From the NCBI RefSeq assembly GCF_002251295.1, contig NZ_NPJA01000015.1, positions 62,001 through 126,000 on the forward strand: a stretch of 64,000 bases of DNA, read 5' to 3'. Under the pieces are notes generated by a model. The model was not told the DNA's origin, did not search any database, and worked only from the letters and a program-made list of their open reading frames with translations. The stretch comes from Prevotella sp. P5-50 (GTDB lineage Bacteria; Bacteroidota; Bacteroidia; Bacteroidales; Bacteroidaceae). The stretch's first letter is position 1; each line of letters begins with the position of its first letter. Made by a program: the position numbers and the translations under genes. Below are positions 9,072 to 19,216 of the stretch, one piece after another.

Positions 9072-10409
9072 ATGAATGTAGAGAAAATCATGCAAGACCT
9101 GGAACATAAGCACCCAGGTGAAGCCGAGTACTTACAGGCAGTCCGTGAAGTGTTACTCTCTATTGAGGAAGTCTATAACCAGCATCCTGAGTTTGAGCGC
9201 GCCAAGTTAATTGAGCGTCTTGTTGAGCCCGAACGTATTATCACTTTCCGTGTTCCTTGGACTGATGATAAGGGTGAGGTGCATGTAAATATCGGCTATC
9301 GAGTACAGTACAATAGCGCCATTGGCCCATACAAAGGCGGTTTGCGCTTCCATCCCTCTGTAAACCTCAGTATTTTGAAGTTCTTGGGATTTGAGCAGAC
9401 ATTTAAGAATGCACTGACCACATTGCCTATGGGCGGTGGTAAGGGAGGTTCTGACTTCTCTATCCGTGGTCGCAGTGACAACGAAGTGATGCGTTTCTGC
9501 CAAGCATTCATGACCGAACTGTATCGTCATATTGGTCCAGATGAGGACGTTCCCGCTGGTGATATCGGTGTAGGCGCTCGTGAAATTGGTTTCCTGTATG
9601 GTCAGTATAAGAAGTTGACCCATCAATTCCAGGGTGTTCTTACCGGTAAGGGCATCGAGTGGGGCGGTTCAAAGATTCGTCCAGAAGCAACAGGCTTTGG
9701 TGCATTATACTTCGTCAATCAGATGATGCAGACCCATGGTCTCGACATCAAGGGCAAGACCGTTGCTATTTCAGGCTTCGGCAACGTAGCATGGGGTGCC
9801 GCCAAGAAGGCTACTGAACTTGGTGCCAAGGTAATCACAATCAGTGGACCTGACGGCTATATCTACGATCCAGCCGGTTTGGATGCAGAGAAGATTGCTT
9901 ATATGCTTGAGCTTCGTGCTTCAGGTAACGATATTTGCTCACCTTATGCCGAAGAGTTTGCAGGTTCTGAATTCTACGCAGACAAGAAGCCTTGGGAGCG
10001 CGAGGCTGACATTTATCTGCCTTGTGCTACTCAGAACGAACTCAATGGAGCCGATGCCGACCAGATTTTGGCCCACAAGCCACTCTGCGTAGCTGAGGTA
10101 TCTAACATGGGTTGCACAGCAGAAGCAGCAGAAAAGTTCATTGCTGCCCATCAGCTCTTTGCTCCTGGTAAGGCTGTCAATGCAGGTGGTGTTGCCACTT
10201 CTGGTCTTGAAATGACCCAGAACTCTATGCGTTTGGGTTGGAGCGAGGCAGAAGTTGATGAGAAACTCCACTACATCATGTCTAATATCCATGAGCAGTG
10301 CGTGAAGTATGGCAAGCAGGCTGATGGCTATATCGACTATGTGAAGGGTGCAAACGTAGCAGGTTTCATGAAGGTAGCCAATGCTATGATGGCTCAGGGT
10401 ATTGTTTAA
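9072..10409 (+). CDS. gdhA: NADP-specific glutamate dehydrogenase
   Basis: 445-residue hexameric-type glutamate dehydrogenase that aminates 2-oxoglutarate with ammonium, a main ammonia assimilation route in gut Bacteroidota. The N-terminal substrate domain has the GPYKGGLRFHPSVNLSILKF motif and the catalytic-lysine region PMGGGKGGSDF. The Rossmann domain shows SGFGNVAWGAA. Length and motifs fit the NADP-dependent family 1 enzymes. It is a single-gene unit with its own promoter and terminator. Confidence 0.96.
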   Translation: MNVEKIMQDLEHKHPGEAEYLQAVREVLLSIEEVYNQHPEFERAKLIERLVEPERIITFRVPWTDDKGEVHVNIGYRVQYNSAIGPYKGGLRFHPSVNLSILKFLGFEQTFKNALTTLPMGGGKGGSDFSIRGRSDNEVMRFCQAFMTELYRHIGPDEDVPAGDIGVGAREIGFLYGQYKKLTHQFQGVLTGKGIEWGGSKIRPEATGFGALYFVNQMMQTHGLDIKGKTVAISGFGNVAWGAAKKATELGAKVITISGPDGYIYDPAGLDAEKIAYMLELRASGNDICSPYAEEFAGSEFYADKKPWEREADIYLPCATQNELNGADADQILAHKPLCVAEVSNMGCTAEAAEKFIAAHQLFAPGKAVNAGGVATSGLEMTQNSMRLGWSEAEVDEKLHYIMSNIHEQCVKYGKQADGYIDYVKGANVAGFMKVANAMMAQGIV

Positions 10410-10461
10410 AAAACTCTCTTTACTAAGCACTCCGATTACAAGTAGTCGGAACATATCCTTG

Positions 10462-10500
10462 GGAGGGAAGTCGCAAGACTTTCCTCCTTTCTGTTTTTTC
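10462..10500 (+). terminator. gdhA terminator
   Basis: GGAGGGAAGTC (10462-10472) pairs with GACTTTCCTCC (10477-10487) across a GCAA tetraloop, followed by TTTCTGTTTTTT. Eleven base pairs with one G-T pair, 52 bases after the gdhA stop. Confidence 0.9.
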
Positions 10501-10733
10501 TTGCGTCAAAGCAGCTTTGCAAATCAGCTTTATTGCTTTGCTGAGTGATATTATGACGCGTCCTTCCATGATATGCACAGCAGTTCATTGTGCAAATGCG
10601 ACATGCGAGCGTGATGTACGGCTGTTGCTTTGGTGTCTGATGTTGTTGATGAATGGAAATAAATCAGCCTCTGCTCAGAACTTACGCTCTGTGACAGAGG
10701 CCGACTATATGGGTATTATGTGTTAGCGATTGC
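10501..10733. other. Intergenic spacer with a weak inverted repeat
   Basis: Nothing gene-like is supported here; a 69-codon plus-strand frame has no family resemblance. GCCTCTG (10667-10673) and CAGAGGC (10695-10701) form an inverted repeat just past the 3' end of the minus-strand GH95 gene and may contribute to its termination, although no strong T-run follows on the minus strand. Confidence 0.5.
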
Positions 10734-13214
10734 TTATTTTGCAGTGATGGTAACAACCTGTCCGGGTTGCGTCATGATGTCGTATTCATAGACCGAAGGA
10801 ATGTTTGCATCTACACCCTCGTCTATGCGTTTAGCCACAATGGGCTTTGCAATGACCGCAGGGGCATAGAGCATGTTTGGACATTGTCCCTTTGCTTTGC
10901 GTAGCTTCTTGCCTTTCAACGGCACAGCCGAACGCAGACGGAGCGTTCCGCCGATAGTAGAATGGATGGTAGCCTGTGTCAACTGATGGTTGTTCCATGT
11001 CATATCCACTTCAAATCCGCCTCGTGCACAAAGTCCGTTGATGCTTCCTTTCGTCCAATCATCGGGTAGGGCAGGCAAGAGATGCACCGCACCATCATGG
11101 CTCTGAATAAGCATTTCTGCCACACCAGCCGTTACACCGAAGTTTCCGTCAATTTGGAACGGCGGATGTGCATCGAAGAGGTTAGGGTAGGTGCGACCTT
11201 CTGGATACTGTGCCGCCAGTTTATCAGAAGGCAAAAGGTGCAACATATTTCGTATAATACGAAATGCATGATTGCCATCGAGCATACGTGCCCAGAAGTT
11301 AACTTTCCATCCCAGGCTCCATCCTGTAGCCATATCGCCACGCTGATGCAGTGTGTTAGCAGCCGCACGGAACAGTTCTGGATGAGAGAAAGGCGATATC
11401 TGGTTTGAGGGATAAAGTCCGTAGAGGTGCGAGATATGTCTGTGCTCGTTGTGAGGGTCGTCAGCATCGATGAGCCATTCCTGTAGTTGTGCATATCGTC
11501 CGACGTGCATTGGAGGTAGCAAGTCCCTCATTTTCTTCATTTCCTGACGTAGCGGCTCGTCTATTGCGAGCACTTCAGAGGCCTGAATTGCATTCGACAG
11601 TGCATCGAAAGCAATCTGATTGTCCATGGTGCAACCAGCCGTTACCGCCGTATGCTTGCCTGTTGGTCCCTGTTCCGGGCTTACCGACGGCACTGCAACA
11701 CGCCATGTTGTTCCCGGCATGGGTTGCAGATAGTCGAGATAGAACTCCGCTGCGCCCTTAATCACTGGATACCATTGCTTCAAAAAGTCCTTGTTGCCCG
11801 TGTAGAGATAGTGTTGCCAGAGATGTGTGGTGAGCCATGCCCCACCGTTGGGAAACATTCCCCATTGTGCTCCGTCTATTGGTCCTGCTATGCGCCAAAT
11901 ATCCGTATTGTGGTGAGCCATCCATCCTCGACATCCATACATCTGTTTTGCCGTTGTCGTGCCCGTGACGCTGAGGTCTTTGATCAGTGAGAACAGTGGT
12001 CCCACGGTGCTGCGTAGATTGGTCACCTCCGCCGGCCAGTAGTTCATTTCCGTATTGATATTGATGGTATATTTCGAGTCCCACGGTGCATGGGTATTAT
12101 CGTTCCATACGCCCTGAAGGTTAGCAGCCTGTCCTCCCTCCTGCGATGATGCGATCAGGAGGTATCTGCCATAGTGGAACATGAGAGCCACCATTGCCAT
12201 ATCCTTGCTTTCTGCAAAGTGAAGCAGTCGTTGATCTGTGGGCAGCAAAGCGTTGCTGTCAGCATCGAGTGTGAGCTTCACGTTGCCAAACTGCCTTTTC
12301 CATTCCTTTTCGTGTTGTTCCAAGAGTTGGTTATAGGTGAGTGCTTCTGCAGCATTAAGCCATTCGTTATTGCGCTTTGCAGCGTTTCCCGATACATCGT
12401 GATAGTTGACGAAATTGGTAGCCGCGCTCAACAGCATGGTTACCTCCGATGCTTTTTCCACGTGTAAAGCATTCGCAGTGTTGCAACTGTCGTTCAAACA
12501 TTTCTCCACGACCTTTCCATCGGTTCGAATCTCAGCCACACATTCAGCGGTGAGCGCTGCGTCAATGCCTTCCTGCTTGCATCCTTTCACGCTCATTGTA
12601 ATCTGTTTGCCGTCAGCCTTTGTTGTATAGTCAAACGGTGCATCGAGTGTGGCTGTCATGTTGATAGCTCCTTTCCGATCCGCCGTCAGTCTTACCACGA
12701 GCACTTTGCTTGTCATTGAGGCAAACACGGTGCGTGTATAGTTCACGCCGTCAATCTTGAAATGTGTTTCCGCCACCGCACGGTCCAGTTGCAGATTGCG
12801 CTGATAGTCGGTAGCCTTACCGTTTCCGTCCATTTTCATCCGCAGATGTCCCATCGGCAGAAATCTCATACCGTGTGGTCCAACGATGAAGTCTTGGTTG
12901 ATGAGCTTTGCAGCCTCCTCCTCTTTGCCGTTGAAAATGAGGTTGCGCACCTCCGCCAAGCGCCCCAGCGACCTTGTGCTGTTGTTTTGGTGAGGTCCGC
13001 CGCTCCAGAACGTCTCTTCGTTGAGTTGTATGGTCTCGTCGGTTGTACCTCCATAGACCATAGCGCCCAAGTGTGAATTGCCCACTGGCAATGCTTCAAG
13101 CCATTGTGTAGCCGGCCGATCGTACCATAGTTGCATAAGTTCACGGCGGTCGTTGCGTGCTGAAACAGCCACCGCCACGACCGCCGTGATAATCAGTGAT
13201 AATGTTTTCTTCAT
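10734..13214 (-). CDS. Glycoside hydrolase family 95 (alpha-L-fucosidase type)
   Basis: 826-residue secreted enzyme with an N-terminal signal peptide (MKKTLSLIITAVVAVAVSA). The order is that of GH95: an N-terminal beta-sandwich starting RRELMQLWYDRPATQWLEAL with the AMVYGGTTDETIQLNEETFW motif, an (alpha/alpha)6 barrel with NLQGVWNDNTHAPWDSKYT and NINTEMNYWPAEVTN, and a C-terminal beta domain after PFQIDGNFGVTAGVAEML. Characterised members are inverting alpha-1,2-L-fucosidases, some alpha-L-galactosidases; the substrate is not settled by sequence. It is the last gene of a minus-strand run with the glycine-zipper lipoprotein and GH9. Confidence 0.92.
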   Translation of the reverse strand: MKKTLSLIITAVVAVAVSARNDRRELMQLWYDRPATQWLEALPVGNSHLGAMVYGGTTDETIQLNEETFWSGGPHQNNSTRSLGRLAEVRNLIFNGKEEEAAKLINQDFIVGPHGMRFLPMGHLRMKMDGNGKATDYQRNLQLDRAVAETHFKIDGVNYTRTVFASMTSKVLVVRLTADRKGAINMTATLDAPFDYTTKADGKQITMSVKGCKQEGIDAALTAECVAEIRTDGKVVEKCLNDSCNTANALHVEKASEVTMLLSAATNFVNYHDVSGNAAKRNNEWLNAAEALTYNQLLEQHEKEWKRQFGNVKLTLDADSNALLPTDQRLLHFAESKDMAMVALMFHYGRYLLIASSQEGGQAANLQGVWNDNTHAPWDSKYTININTEMNYWPAEVTNLRSTVGPLFSLIKDLSVTGTTTAKQMYGCRGWMAHHNTDIWRIAGPIDGAQWGMFPNGGAWLTTHLWQHYLYTGNKDFLKQWYPVIKGAAEFYLDYLQPMPGTTWRVAVPSVSPEQGPTGKHTAVTAGCTMDNQIAFDALSNAIQASEVLAIDEPLRQEMKKMRDLLPPMHVGRYAQLQEWLIDADDPHNEHRHISHLYGLYPSNQISPFSHPELFRAAANTLHQRGDMATGWSLGWKVNFWARMLDGNHAFRIIRNMLHLLPSDKLAAQYPEGRTYPNLFDAHPPFQIDGNFGVTAGVAEMLIQSHDGAVHLLPALPDDWTKGSINGLCARGGFEVDMTWNNHQLTQATIHSTIGGTLRLRSAVPLKGKKLRKAKGQCPNMLYAPAVIAKPIVAKRIDEGVDANIPSVYEYDIMTQPGQVVTITAK

Positions 13215-13251
13215 ATTTTTTTAATTTGTAGTATTTCGCATTGTTTCCACC

Positions 13252-14019
13252 TCATCGCCTTCTGCGAGTGATGATGGTGAGCGTCTTTCCGCCCTCTTTC
13301 ACCTCTTGGTTGCCTATTGCTGCGCCCACTCGGATAGTCGCTGTACCGTTTTTCAGTTTTCTATCCGCCAGTATCGTCGCCGTATAGCGTATTCCGGCAT
13401 TGGGCGAAATGCGCTCCACGTGGAGGTTTGGCGATATGTGGATGTGCTTATTGTTGCTCTCGTCGATGACGAGTGGTTGCACGTCATATACCGTTTCGTT
13501 GCTACAGTTCATGATTTCAAACTGTATGGTGCACTCATCTCCGGCACATACCACCTCATCCATTCCCGCATAGCTGATGCGTATTTTTCGTATGTCGAGT
13601 GTCGGCTCCGCTTTCGGTTGGTAGCTGTCCGTCTGCGGCATCTCCTTTGGTCCCTGTCCATCGAAGTCGATTACATCGTTGTTGCCTGTTGTATCCACGC
13701 TGTATGCGCTGTCGTCGTTAGGTTGCATGGGCTCACACCGTGGGTCGTAAACATCGGCATCGGCCTGTTGCTGCCGTCTGTTCTCCATTTCCTCCTTGTC
13801 GTCAGCCGCCTGTCCGACGGCAGCACCGATAGCAGCTCCGCCCGCCATGCCTATCACGGTTCCGATGTCGCTGCCTCTCGGTCCTCCGATAATGCCACCG
13901 ATGGCAGAACCGAGGATCGTTCCAAACTGTGCTCCCACATAGGTTCCTACCGCAGCGTTGTTAGAGCAACTGCTCATCATGATAGTTGCTACTATGATTG
14001 CGAAAACTGTCTTTTTCAT
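13252..14019 (-). CDS. Glycine-zipper lipoprotein
   Basis: 255-residue predicted lipoprotein: signal peptide with lipobox ending in MMSSC (Cys at about residue 18). A glycine-zipper segment follows (GTILGSAIGGIIGGPRGSDI and IGMAGGAAIGAAVGQAAD), then a Gln/Asp-rich linker and a C-terminal domain (about 140-255) resembling an Ig-like beta fold. Glycine zippers of this kind occur in outer-membrane lipoproteins. The function is unknown. It lies 37 bases upstream of the GH95 gene and after a terminator, so it may be the first gene of a two-gene unit. Confidence 0.75.
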   Translation of the reverse strand: MKKTVFAIIVATIMMSSCSNNAAVGTYVGAQFGTILGSAIGGIIGGPRGSDIGTVIGMAGGAAIGAAVGQAADDKEEMENRRQQQADADVYDPRCEPMQPNDDSAYSVDTTGNNDVIDFDGQGPKEMPQTDSYQPKAEPTLDIRKIRISYAGMDEVVCAGDECTIQFEIMNCSNETVYDVQPLVIDESNNKHIHISPNLHVERISPNAGIRYTATILADRKLKNGTATIRVGAAIGNQEVKEGGKTLTIITRRRR

Positions 14020-14085
14020 ACTGTTACGTGTTATGATCTATTGTTTTTCGCAGGCAAAGTTAACAAATTTCTGTCAGATGGCAAG

Positions 14086-14139
14086 AAAAAATCCCCATCA
14101 TTGCATAGGGGAATCCCTAATTCTGTAGCAATGATGGGG
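14086..14139 (-). terminator. Terminator after the GH9 gene (minus strand)
   Basis: CCCCATCATTGC (14093-14104) and GCAATGATGGGG (14128-14139) form a perfect 12-bp stem enclosing a small inner hairpin. Read on the minus strand it is followed by A and a run of six Ts (14086-14091). It lies 20 bases past the GH9 stop and separates it from the glycine-zipper lipoprotein gene. Confidence 0.88.
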
Positions 14140-14159
14140 TCAGCTGTTACCCTGATGTA

Positions 14160-16706
14160 TTATTTCATGAGGTGCTTAGCAGCGAGCACCAAGAACATAT
14201 AGTCAGACGATCCGCCTCCCAACACATATTCTGTTTGCTGCCAGAGGTATGGAAATTCCAGCAGTTCGGGGAAGTCTGGGCGTATGATGGCTGTGCCCGA
14301 AACCACGCCACCCGGCACGTACGACCAGTCAGCGCGTGTAGTTCCGTAGGCCACGGTAGCCGACTTTGCACCCACACCCGATGCAAACGATGCCGTGTTG
14401 GAGCCCGGATGACATCCCAATATAAAGTCGAGTGCACTGTAAACCGGCTGTGGTTCGAACAGTTCGGGATAGTATTTTGTGAGATAGTAGTATTTCACAC
14501 CGAAACTCTGAATACCCCATCCTGCTCCCCAGATGCTTGGTTCGTAGGGCACACCGTATGGAGTTTTCGCTGCTTCGTTCTTCATTTGTTCCACACAGGC
14601 AGGTAGTGCTTTGCGGAATGTTGCAGCAAAGCGACGTTCCTGCTTGTCGCCTTGTTGTTCCCACTGTCGTGCGAGACGTGCCAGAATCGGTGCGTTTCTA
14701 CCGATGTTCTTGATCACTGCCGCCTGATTTCGCAGGATGTAGTTGCGATAAACAGCATCACCAGTGGTCAGATAGAGTTCCACGGCAGCGAGCAGTTTAG
14801 CCCCAGCCACTGGTTCTTCGCGTGCAAAGAGTGCGCGTGCCATTTCCAGGCACTGTGCCGCCAAGGTATCGTTATGCAGTTTCAGCACTCGTGTGGCACC
14901 CGCCAGATGTGCAGCTGTAGTCAGGTCGCGCATTGGATTGTCCTCGGTATATACCCATCTGTCGTCGTCGTTGCCTTTGATACCATCGGTCATGGCGGCA
15001 GCATCGCCCAGCATGGCATATTGCCTGAGGTCGTGACTGATGATGCCACGGTAGGGGCGGCCCAGTGCGCGATATGCAGCACATACCGACAATGCGCCGT
15101 GTTCTATCTGTTGCAGGATGTCGTTCTTACCGTCAGCTTGGTGAATCTCCGTCAGATGCTGTTGTTGATCGATGGTCGTCACATCTATTTCAGGCTTAAA
15201 CTGCTCGTATATCATCGCCAGATTGTAGGCTTCGCCAATCTGCGACTCGATGCGAAGATCCAGGTCGCCAGCATCGTGCCATCCGCCCACAGCCAGTCCA
15301 TCCACCTCTTCTTCCTCAGCAAAAGGAGACAGTCCCGGTTTCTGATCATAGCCATCTATACCGTTTTCGTTGCGTGCCATGCGTGCATCGTCCATGTGAC
15401 ATCTGTCGTGCCAAACGCGATATTTCTCGTTGACCCTCATGTGACACATCTGATTAGGCAGGAAATATTCTATCACCGGTTGCCATACACCACGGTCAAA
15501 CACGGTATCGTCGATTCTAAATACCGACGACTGCACATTGCGATAGCGTATCTTGTAGAGTCCCGGAGTGACAATGTCAGAGAAATCGAGACGTGCATAC
15601 TGGTAGCGCAGAAAATTTCCCCACTTGTTGAGTGGCATGGTGCGTACCACTTTCTCGCCTTCCGCGCCAATGTATATGAGTTCGGCAGCGCCCTCTGCAC
15701 CGTCTCGGCTGTCCATTTCCACTACCGCCACCTTCTGTTGGTGAGTGAGATATCCCACCTGTGAGGTTTGTATCACGGGTTGGTAGCGCCATCCTTTCAC
15801 CACAGTAGGTGTGATAATCCATTTGATAGCCCCTTTGGTTTTGCCCGCAGGAATCTCCGATCGTAACACAAACCAACCGTTGTTATGGTTCATGCGACCG
15901 TCGTAGAGCTTCAAATCTGCTGTCATGCTCTCTATCGTCACCTTATTGTAGTTGTCGTCAGGACGCGACACAAAGCGCCTGCCGACGCAGTATGGCTCGG
16001 CAATGATGTCGTCGGCAATGATAGGATTGTAGCCCTTATCGGTGCGCGTCAGGCGCTTGAAGTCAATGATCGATTTGCCTTTTTGGTGGAAATCGCCCGT
16101 GCGCAGATAGTTGGGTGTGGTTGTAGCGAGCGGAGAGTTCGGTTGCCGTGGGAAAATGCCCGATTGACTGTCCATCAGCCAAGGCTTTCCGAAGAGCGCC
16201 CCTGGATAGAATTCAAGGTTGAATCCCACTTTGCCCAACCATTCCTCTGGTATCGGACGATCTAAATCCACGGTTACTTCCACGTGGTTCCCCACAGCCT
16301 CAGTTGTTACCGTGTAGCGCAATTGCAGGTCGGGATATATCATCGGGTTGAAGCCCGTGAGGTGTCTTGACGAGTCTGGATAAGCCAGTTCAGCCACGAT
16401 GGTGTTGCCTTTCGCCTCGCGTCGCAGTTGTTTCGGCACCGGTTGCCATTGTCCTGGAGTAGCTTCCATACGTATATCGCCGTTTGTTGCCACTCTGTTT
16501 CCGTTCATCAGGATAGACACTCCGCCTTGATGTCCCTCTGGATAGAAGTCGTAGAATGCCATCACATCGACTCCTTCACACTGGAAGTATCCACCTTCAG
16601 TCAGTTTAAAATCTTGTGCTTGAATACCAATGGCATATGCCAATGCGACAATCGTCGGTACGAAACTTCCGACATTAGTTTTGAATAGATGCTTAAAATT
16701 CTTCAT
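14160..16706 (-). CDS. Glycoside hydrolase family 9 (endoglucanase-like)
   Basis: 848-residue secreted enzyme with a signal peptide (cleavage near IGIQA/QDF). A roughly 310-residue N-terminal beta-rich region of unclear family comes first, then an Ig-like CelD_N module (from about residue 315, PVIQTSQVGYLTHQQKVAVV), then the GH9 (alpha/alpha)6 catalytic domain. GGWHDAGDLD carries the Asp pair that activates water; the C-terminal QQTEYVLGGGSSDYMF holds the likely proton-donor Glu; GCHPGSNTASFASGVGAKS is the conserved Asn/His region. GH9 enzymes act on beta-1,4-glucans or related polymers; the exact substrate is undetermined. Single-gene unit with its own terminator. Confidence 0.85.
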   Translation of the reverse strand: MKNFKHLFKTNVGSFVPTIVALAYAIGIQAQDFKLTEGGYFQCEGVDVMAFYDFYPEGHQGGVSILMNGNRVATNGDIRMEATPGQWQPVPKQLRREAKGNTIVAELAYPDSSRHLTGFNPMIYPDLQLRYTVTTEAVGNHVEVTVDLDRPIPEEWLGKVGFNLEFYPGALFGKPWLMDSQSGIFPRQPNSPLATTTPNYLRTGDFHQKGKSIIDFKRLTRTDKGYNPIIADDIIAEPYCVGRRFVSRPDDNYNKVTIESMTADLKLYDGRMNHNNGWFVLRSEIPAGKTKGAIKWIITPTVVKGWRYQPVIQTSQVGYLTHQQKVAVVEMDSRDGAEGAAELIYIGAEGEKVVRTMPLNKWGNFLRYQYARLDFSDIVTPGLYKIRYRNVQSSVFRIDDTVFDRGVWQPVIEYFLPNQMCHMRVNEKYRVWHDRCHMDDARMARNENGIDGYDQKPGLSPFAEEEEVDGLAVGGWHDAGDLDLRIESQIGEAYNLAMIYEQFKPEIDVTTIDQQQHLTEIHQADGKNDILQQIEHGALSVCAAYRALGRPYRGIISHDLRQYAMLGDAAAMTDGIKGNDDDRWVYTEDNPMRDLTTAAHLAGATRVLKLHNDTLAAQCLEMARALFAREEPVAGAKLLAAVELYLTTGDAVYRNYILRNQAAVIKNIGRNAPILARLARQWEQQGDKQERRFAATFRKALPACVEQMKNEAAKTPYGVPYEPSIWGAGWGIQSFGVKYYYLTKYYPELFEPQPVYSALDFILGCHPGSNTASFASGVGAKSATVAYGTTRADWSYVPGGVVSGTAIIRPDFPELLEFPYLWQQTEYVLGGGSSDYMFLVLAAKHLMK

Positions 16707-16792
16707 AGTGAGTAGGTTGTTCTATTGTGCTTGAAAGTAGTAGTATTGGACATGATCTGCGCTATTGCGCACCATCTTTAGTTATTTCGTTG

Positions 16793-16800
16793 CAAAGATA
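16793..16800 (-). promoter_or_regulatory. -7 box of the GH9 gene
   Basis: On the minus strand this reads TATCTTTG followed by CAACG, a good TAnnTTTG box about 87 bases before the GH9 ATG. No TTTG at ideal spacing is present. The remainder of 16801-17314 holds only the AAATTGATTTGC repeat array and unrecognised sequence. Confidence 0.5.
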
Positions 16801-17012
16801 CGCTTTTTCTATCAACTCCACAAGTATTTGAGGTTAAGTTACCATTCATTTGAAACATGATAAAAAAGGTTTGAAACAATAGTGCATGTCTCATGCTTTA
16901 TTTCTTCACACTGTCCTTATGTCATTCATGTATGTTGTATGGTAGAGTGGTTGACGTTGCATACTTTGCCCTGCAATGCCATCTTTCTGTCTTGTCGATA
17001 TTCTCTTTTTCA

Positions 17013-17137
17013 GCAAATCAAATTGATTTGCAGACCAAATCAAATTGATTTGCTAACCAAAATAAATTGATTTGCTGACCAAAGTAAATTGATTTGCTGA
17101 GTAAACTCATTGAAATTGCAGCGTAAATTGATATTTG
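17013..17137. repeat. 22-bp tandem repeat array, first copy
   Basis: AAATTGATTTGC occurs at 17020, 17042, 17064 and 17086, an exact 22-bp period, with two degenerate units after it (to 17137). The ten bases between cores vary (AGACCAAATC, TAACCAAAAT, TGACCAAAGT). The first unit extends to a near-perfect palindrome, GCAAATCAA-A-TTGATTTGC (17013-17031). The array lies between the GH9 promoter and the 3' end of the GH13 gene. A larger array of the same family is at 47667-47854. Confidence 0.85.
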
Positions 17138-17314
17138 CAGCTCACAAATGCTTGATACATAGACAGCTTTCGGATTATGGCAAATCATCGTGAAAAGCAT
17201 CCTTTTCACAGCGGCGCAATAGTACTTCGCTTGACGCACATCGTGATGTGGCGTAAAACCAAACATGCCCACCTTTGGTGAAAGGTGGGCATGAGTGTAG
17301 AGTATGCAGTGGAA

Positions 17315-19216
17315 TTAAAATTCCAGAATCATCGTCTGACGTGGGCGGAGCTTCACATTCTTGTTGAGCGATACATGTCTGCCAGTGGTCACATCGGTGG
17401 CTTTGACCGTCTCGCCTATGATTTCAGCATAGCGCTTAACGTCGAGCTCGGCAGCTTCGCGCTTACCGTTGATCACGGTCATCACGCTCTTGCCCTTATA
17501 CTGACGGGCTACGACATAGACACCCTTGTAGGTGATGAACTGAGTCTGACTGCCTTTGGTAATCACTTCGTTGCCCTTGCGCCAGTGGAGCAAGTTGCTA
17601 ATCCAGCGGAACATATCGTTTTCCGCCTTTGTTCTACCTTCGGCAGTAAACGCGTTGTGCTTGTCTGAAGCCCATCCGCCAGGAAAATCCTGACGCACAT
17701 AACCATCGGTAACAGTCTTCGTGCCGTTCATCATCACCTCGGTACCATAGTAAAGTTGCGGTATGCGATTGATGGTAAGCAGCAGCGCCAATGCCTGTTT
17801 CAGTGCAACGGAATCTTTTCCCTCGCCCAAGAAACGGTCGGTATCGTGGTTTTCCACAAAAGCCATCACGCTTTTTGGATTTGGATAGAGGTAGTCGTAA
17901 CACAACACATTATAGATGCGGTTCATGCCGTTCCACCATTCGTCGGTATCTTCGTTCTTCGCCTGATTGATGCGATCGAAGAAAGCAAAGTCCATCACAG
18001 TAGGCAGATAACTGTTCTTCTCAGACAACTTGCTATCTTTCTGCCATGCAGCTGTATAGGCAGGCTCGGTAACCCATGTTTCACCCACGGTGTTGAAATT
18101 AGGATATTCCTCGCCAAGCACTTTCATCCAGTGTGCCATAGCATCACGGTCAGCATAAGGATAGGTATCCATACGTATGCCATCAATGCCTACGGTCTCT
18201 ATCCACCACTCGCTGTTTTGGATGAGATAACGTATCACATGGGTGTTGCGCTGGTTGAGGTCGGGCATAGAAGGCACGAACCATCCATCCACAGTCTCGT
18301 GCAGATCCACCTTGCTGGCGTATGGGTCGATCACTGGCGTCAGTTTATAACTGGTCTGGAGATACTTGTCGTTCACCTTAGCCACACCATCTATGGTGCC
18401 TATGTTCTTCTGATGCTCCGCAGTTTGATTTTCTGGAGCAAGCCATTCCGATGTGTTGAACCAGTCTTTCGATGGCATGTCAGCCACCCAAGGATGGAAA
18501 TATCCGCAGTGGTTGAATATCATGTCCATCACAATCTTCAGTCCTTTGCTGTGGGCTTCATCTGCCAAACGACGGTAGTCAGCGTTGGTGCCGAAGCGTG
18601 GATCTACGCGATAGTAGTCCGTAGTGGCATAGCCATGATAGCTACTGCTCTTTCCGTCGCTGGGACTGTCATTTTCCAAAACCGGTGTAAACCACAGTGC
18701 TGTGACACCCAGTTCGGTGAAATAGTCGAGGTGTTGACGGATGCCTTCCAAGTCACCACCGTGGCGCAGACTGGGTGCCTGACGGTCGATGGTCTTATCG
18801 CGCATGGTCTTATAGGCATTGTTGTTGGGGTTTCCATTTGCAAAACGGTCGGGCATCAGCATGTACAGTACGTCGGCATTGGTGAATCCCATGCGGCGTT
18901 CGCCCGCCATTTCGCGGTTTTTCAACAGATATTTCACCTTCTTCTGCTGTTTGCCCACCTTGAAGTTGAGAGTCATCTCTCCTGCCTGTGCATCTTTCAG
19001 ATTGAGATAAACCAGCAAGTAATTGGGCGAGTCGAGTCGTATCAACGAGTCGATAGCCACACCGGGATAGTCGGTAGTGACGTTAGCCTCGCGGATATTG
19101 GGTCCATAGACCATCAGTTGCAGTGTTGCATCCTTCATGCCCACATACCAATCGGTGGGGTCTATGCGGTCTATCTTTACCACAGCCGAAGCGGAAATCA
19201 TGCTCATAAGCATCAA
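17315..19216 (-). CDS. GH13 neopullulanase / cyclomaltodextrinase, SusA-like
   Basis: About 633 residues from the first in-frame near-cognate start (TTG at 19216). An N-terminal domain typical of starch-locus neopullulanases (RIDPTDWYVGMKDATLQLMV) precedes the GH13 barrel. The catalytic triad is intact: Asp in GIRMDTYPYAD, Glu in VGETWVTEP, Asp in FVENHDTDRF. It should cleave maltodextrin or pullulan in the periplasm. Oddity: the natural signal peptide appears to begin 24 bases further out, where codons read (ATA)-KQIFLSFL before MLMSMISASA. A G-to-A change seems to have removed the ATG (19238-19240), so expression may be reduced. Confidence 0.88.
   Translation of the reverse strand: MMLMSMISASAVVKIDRIDPTDWYVGMKDATLQLMVYGPNIREANVTTDYPGVAIDSLIRLDSPNYLLVYLNLKDAQAGEMTLNFKVGKQQKKVKYLLKNREMAGERRMGFTNADVLYMLMPDRFANGNPNNNAYKTMRDKTIDRQAPSLRHGGDLEGIRQHLDYFTELGVTALWFTPVLENDSPSDGKSSSYHGYATTDYYRVDPRFGTNADYRRLADEAHSKGLKIVMDMIFNHCGYFHPWVADMPSKDWFNTSEWLAPENQTAEHQKNIGTIDGVAKVNDKYLQTSYKLTPVIDPYASKVDLHETVDGWFVPSMPDLNQRNTHVIRYLIQNSEWWIETVGIDGIRMDTYPYADRDAMAHWMKVLGEEYPNFNTVGETWVTEPAYTAAWQKDSKLSEKNSYLPTVMDFAFFDRINQAKNEDTDEWWNGMNRIYNVLCYDYLYPNPKSVMAFVENHDTDRFLGEGKDSVALKQALALLLTINRIPQLYYGTEVMMNGTKTVTDGYVRQDFPGGWASDKHNAFTAEGRTKAENDMFRWISNLLHWRKGNEVITKGSQTQFITYKGVYVVARQYKGKSVMTVINGKREAAELDVKRYAEIIGETVKATDVTTGRHVSLNKNVKLRPRQTMILEF

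Noticed and set aside
10517..10726. 69-codon plus-strand frame after gdhA
   Set aside because: No homology signal, no ribosome site, and it lies past the gdhA terminator.
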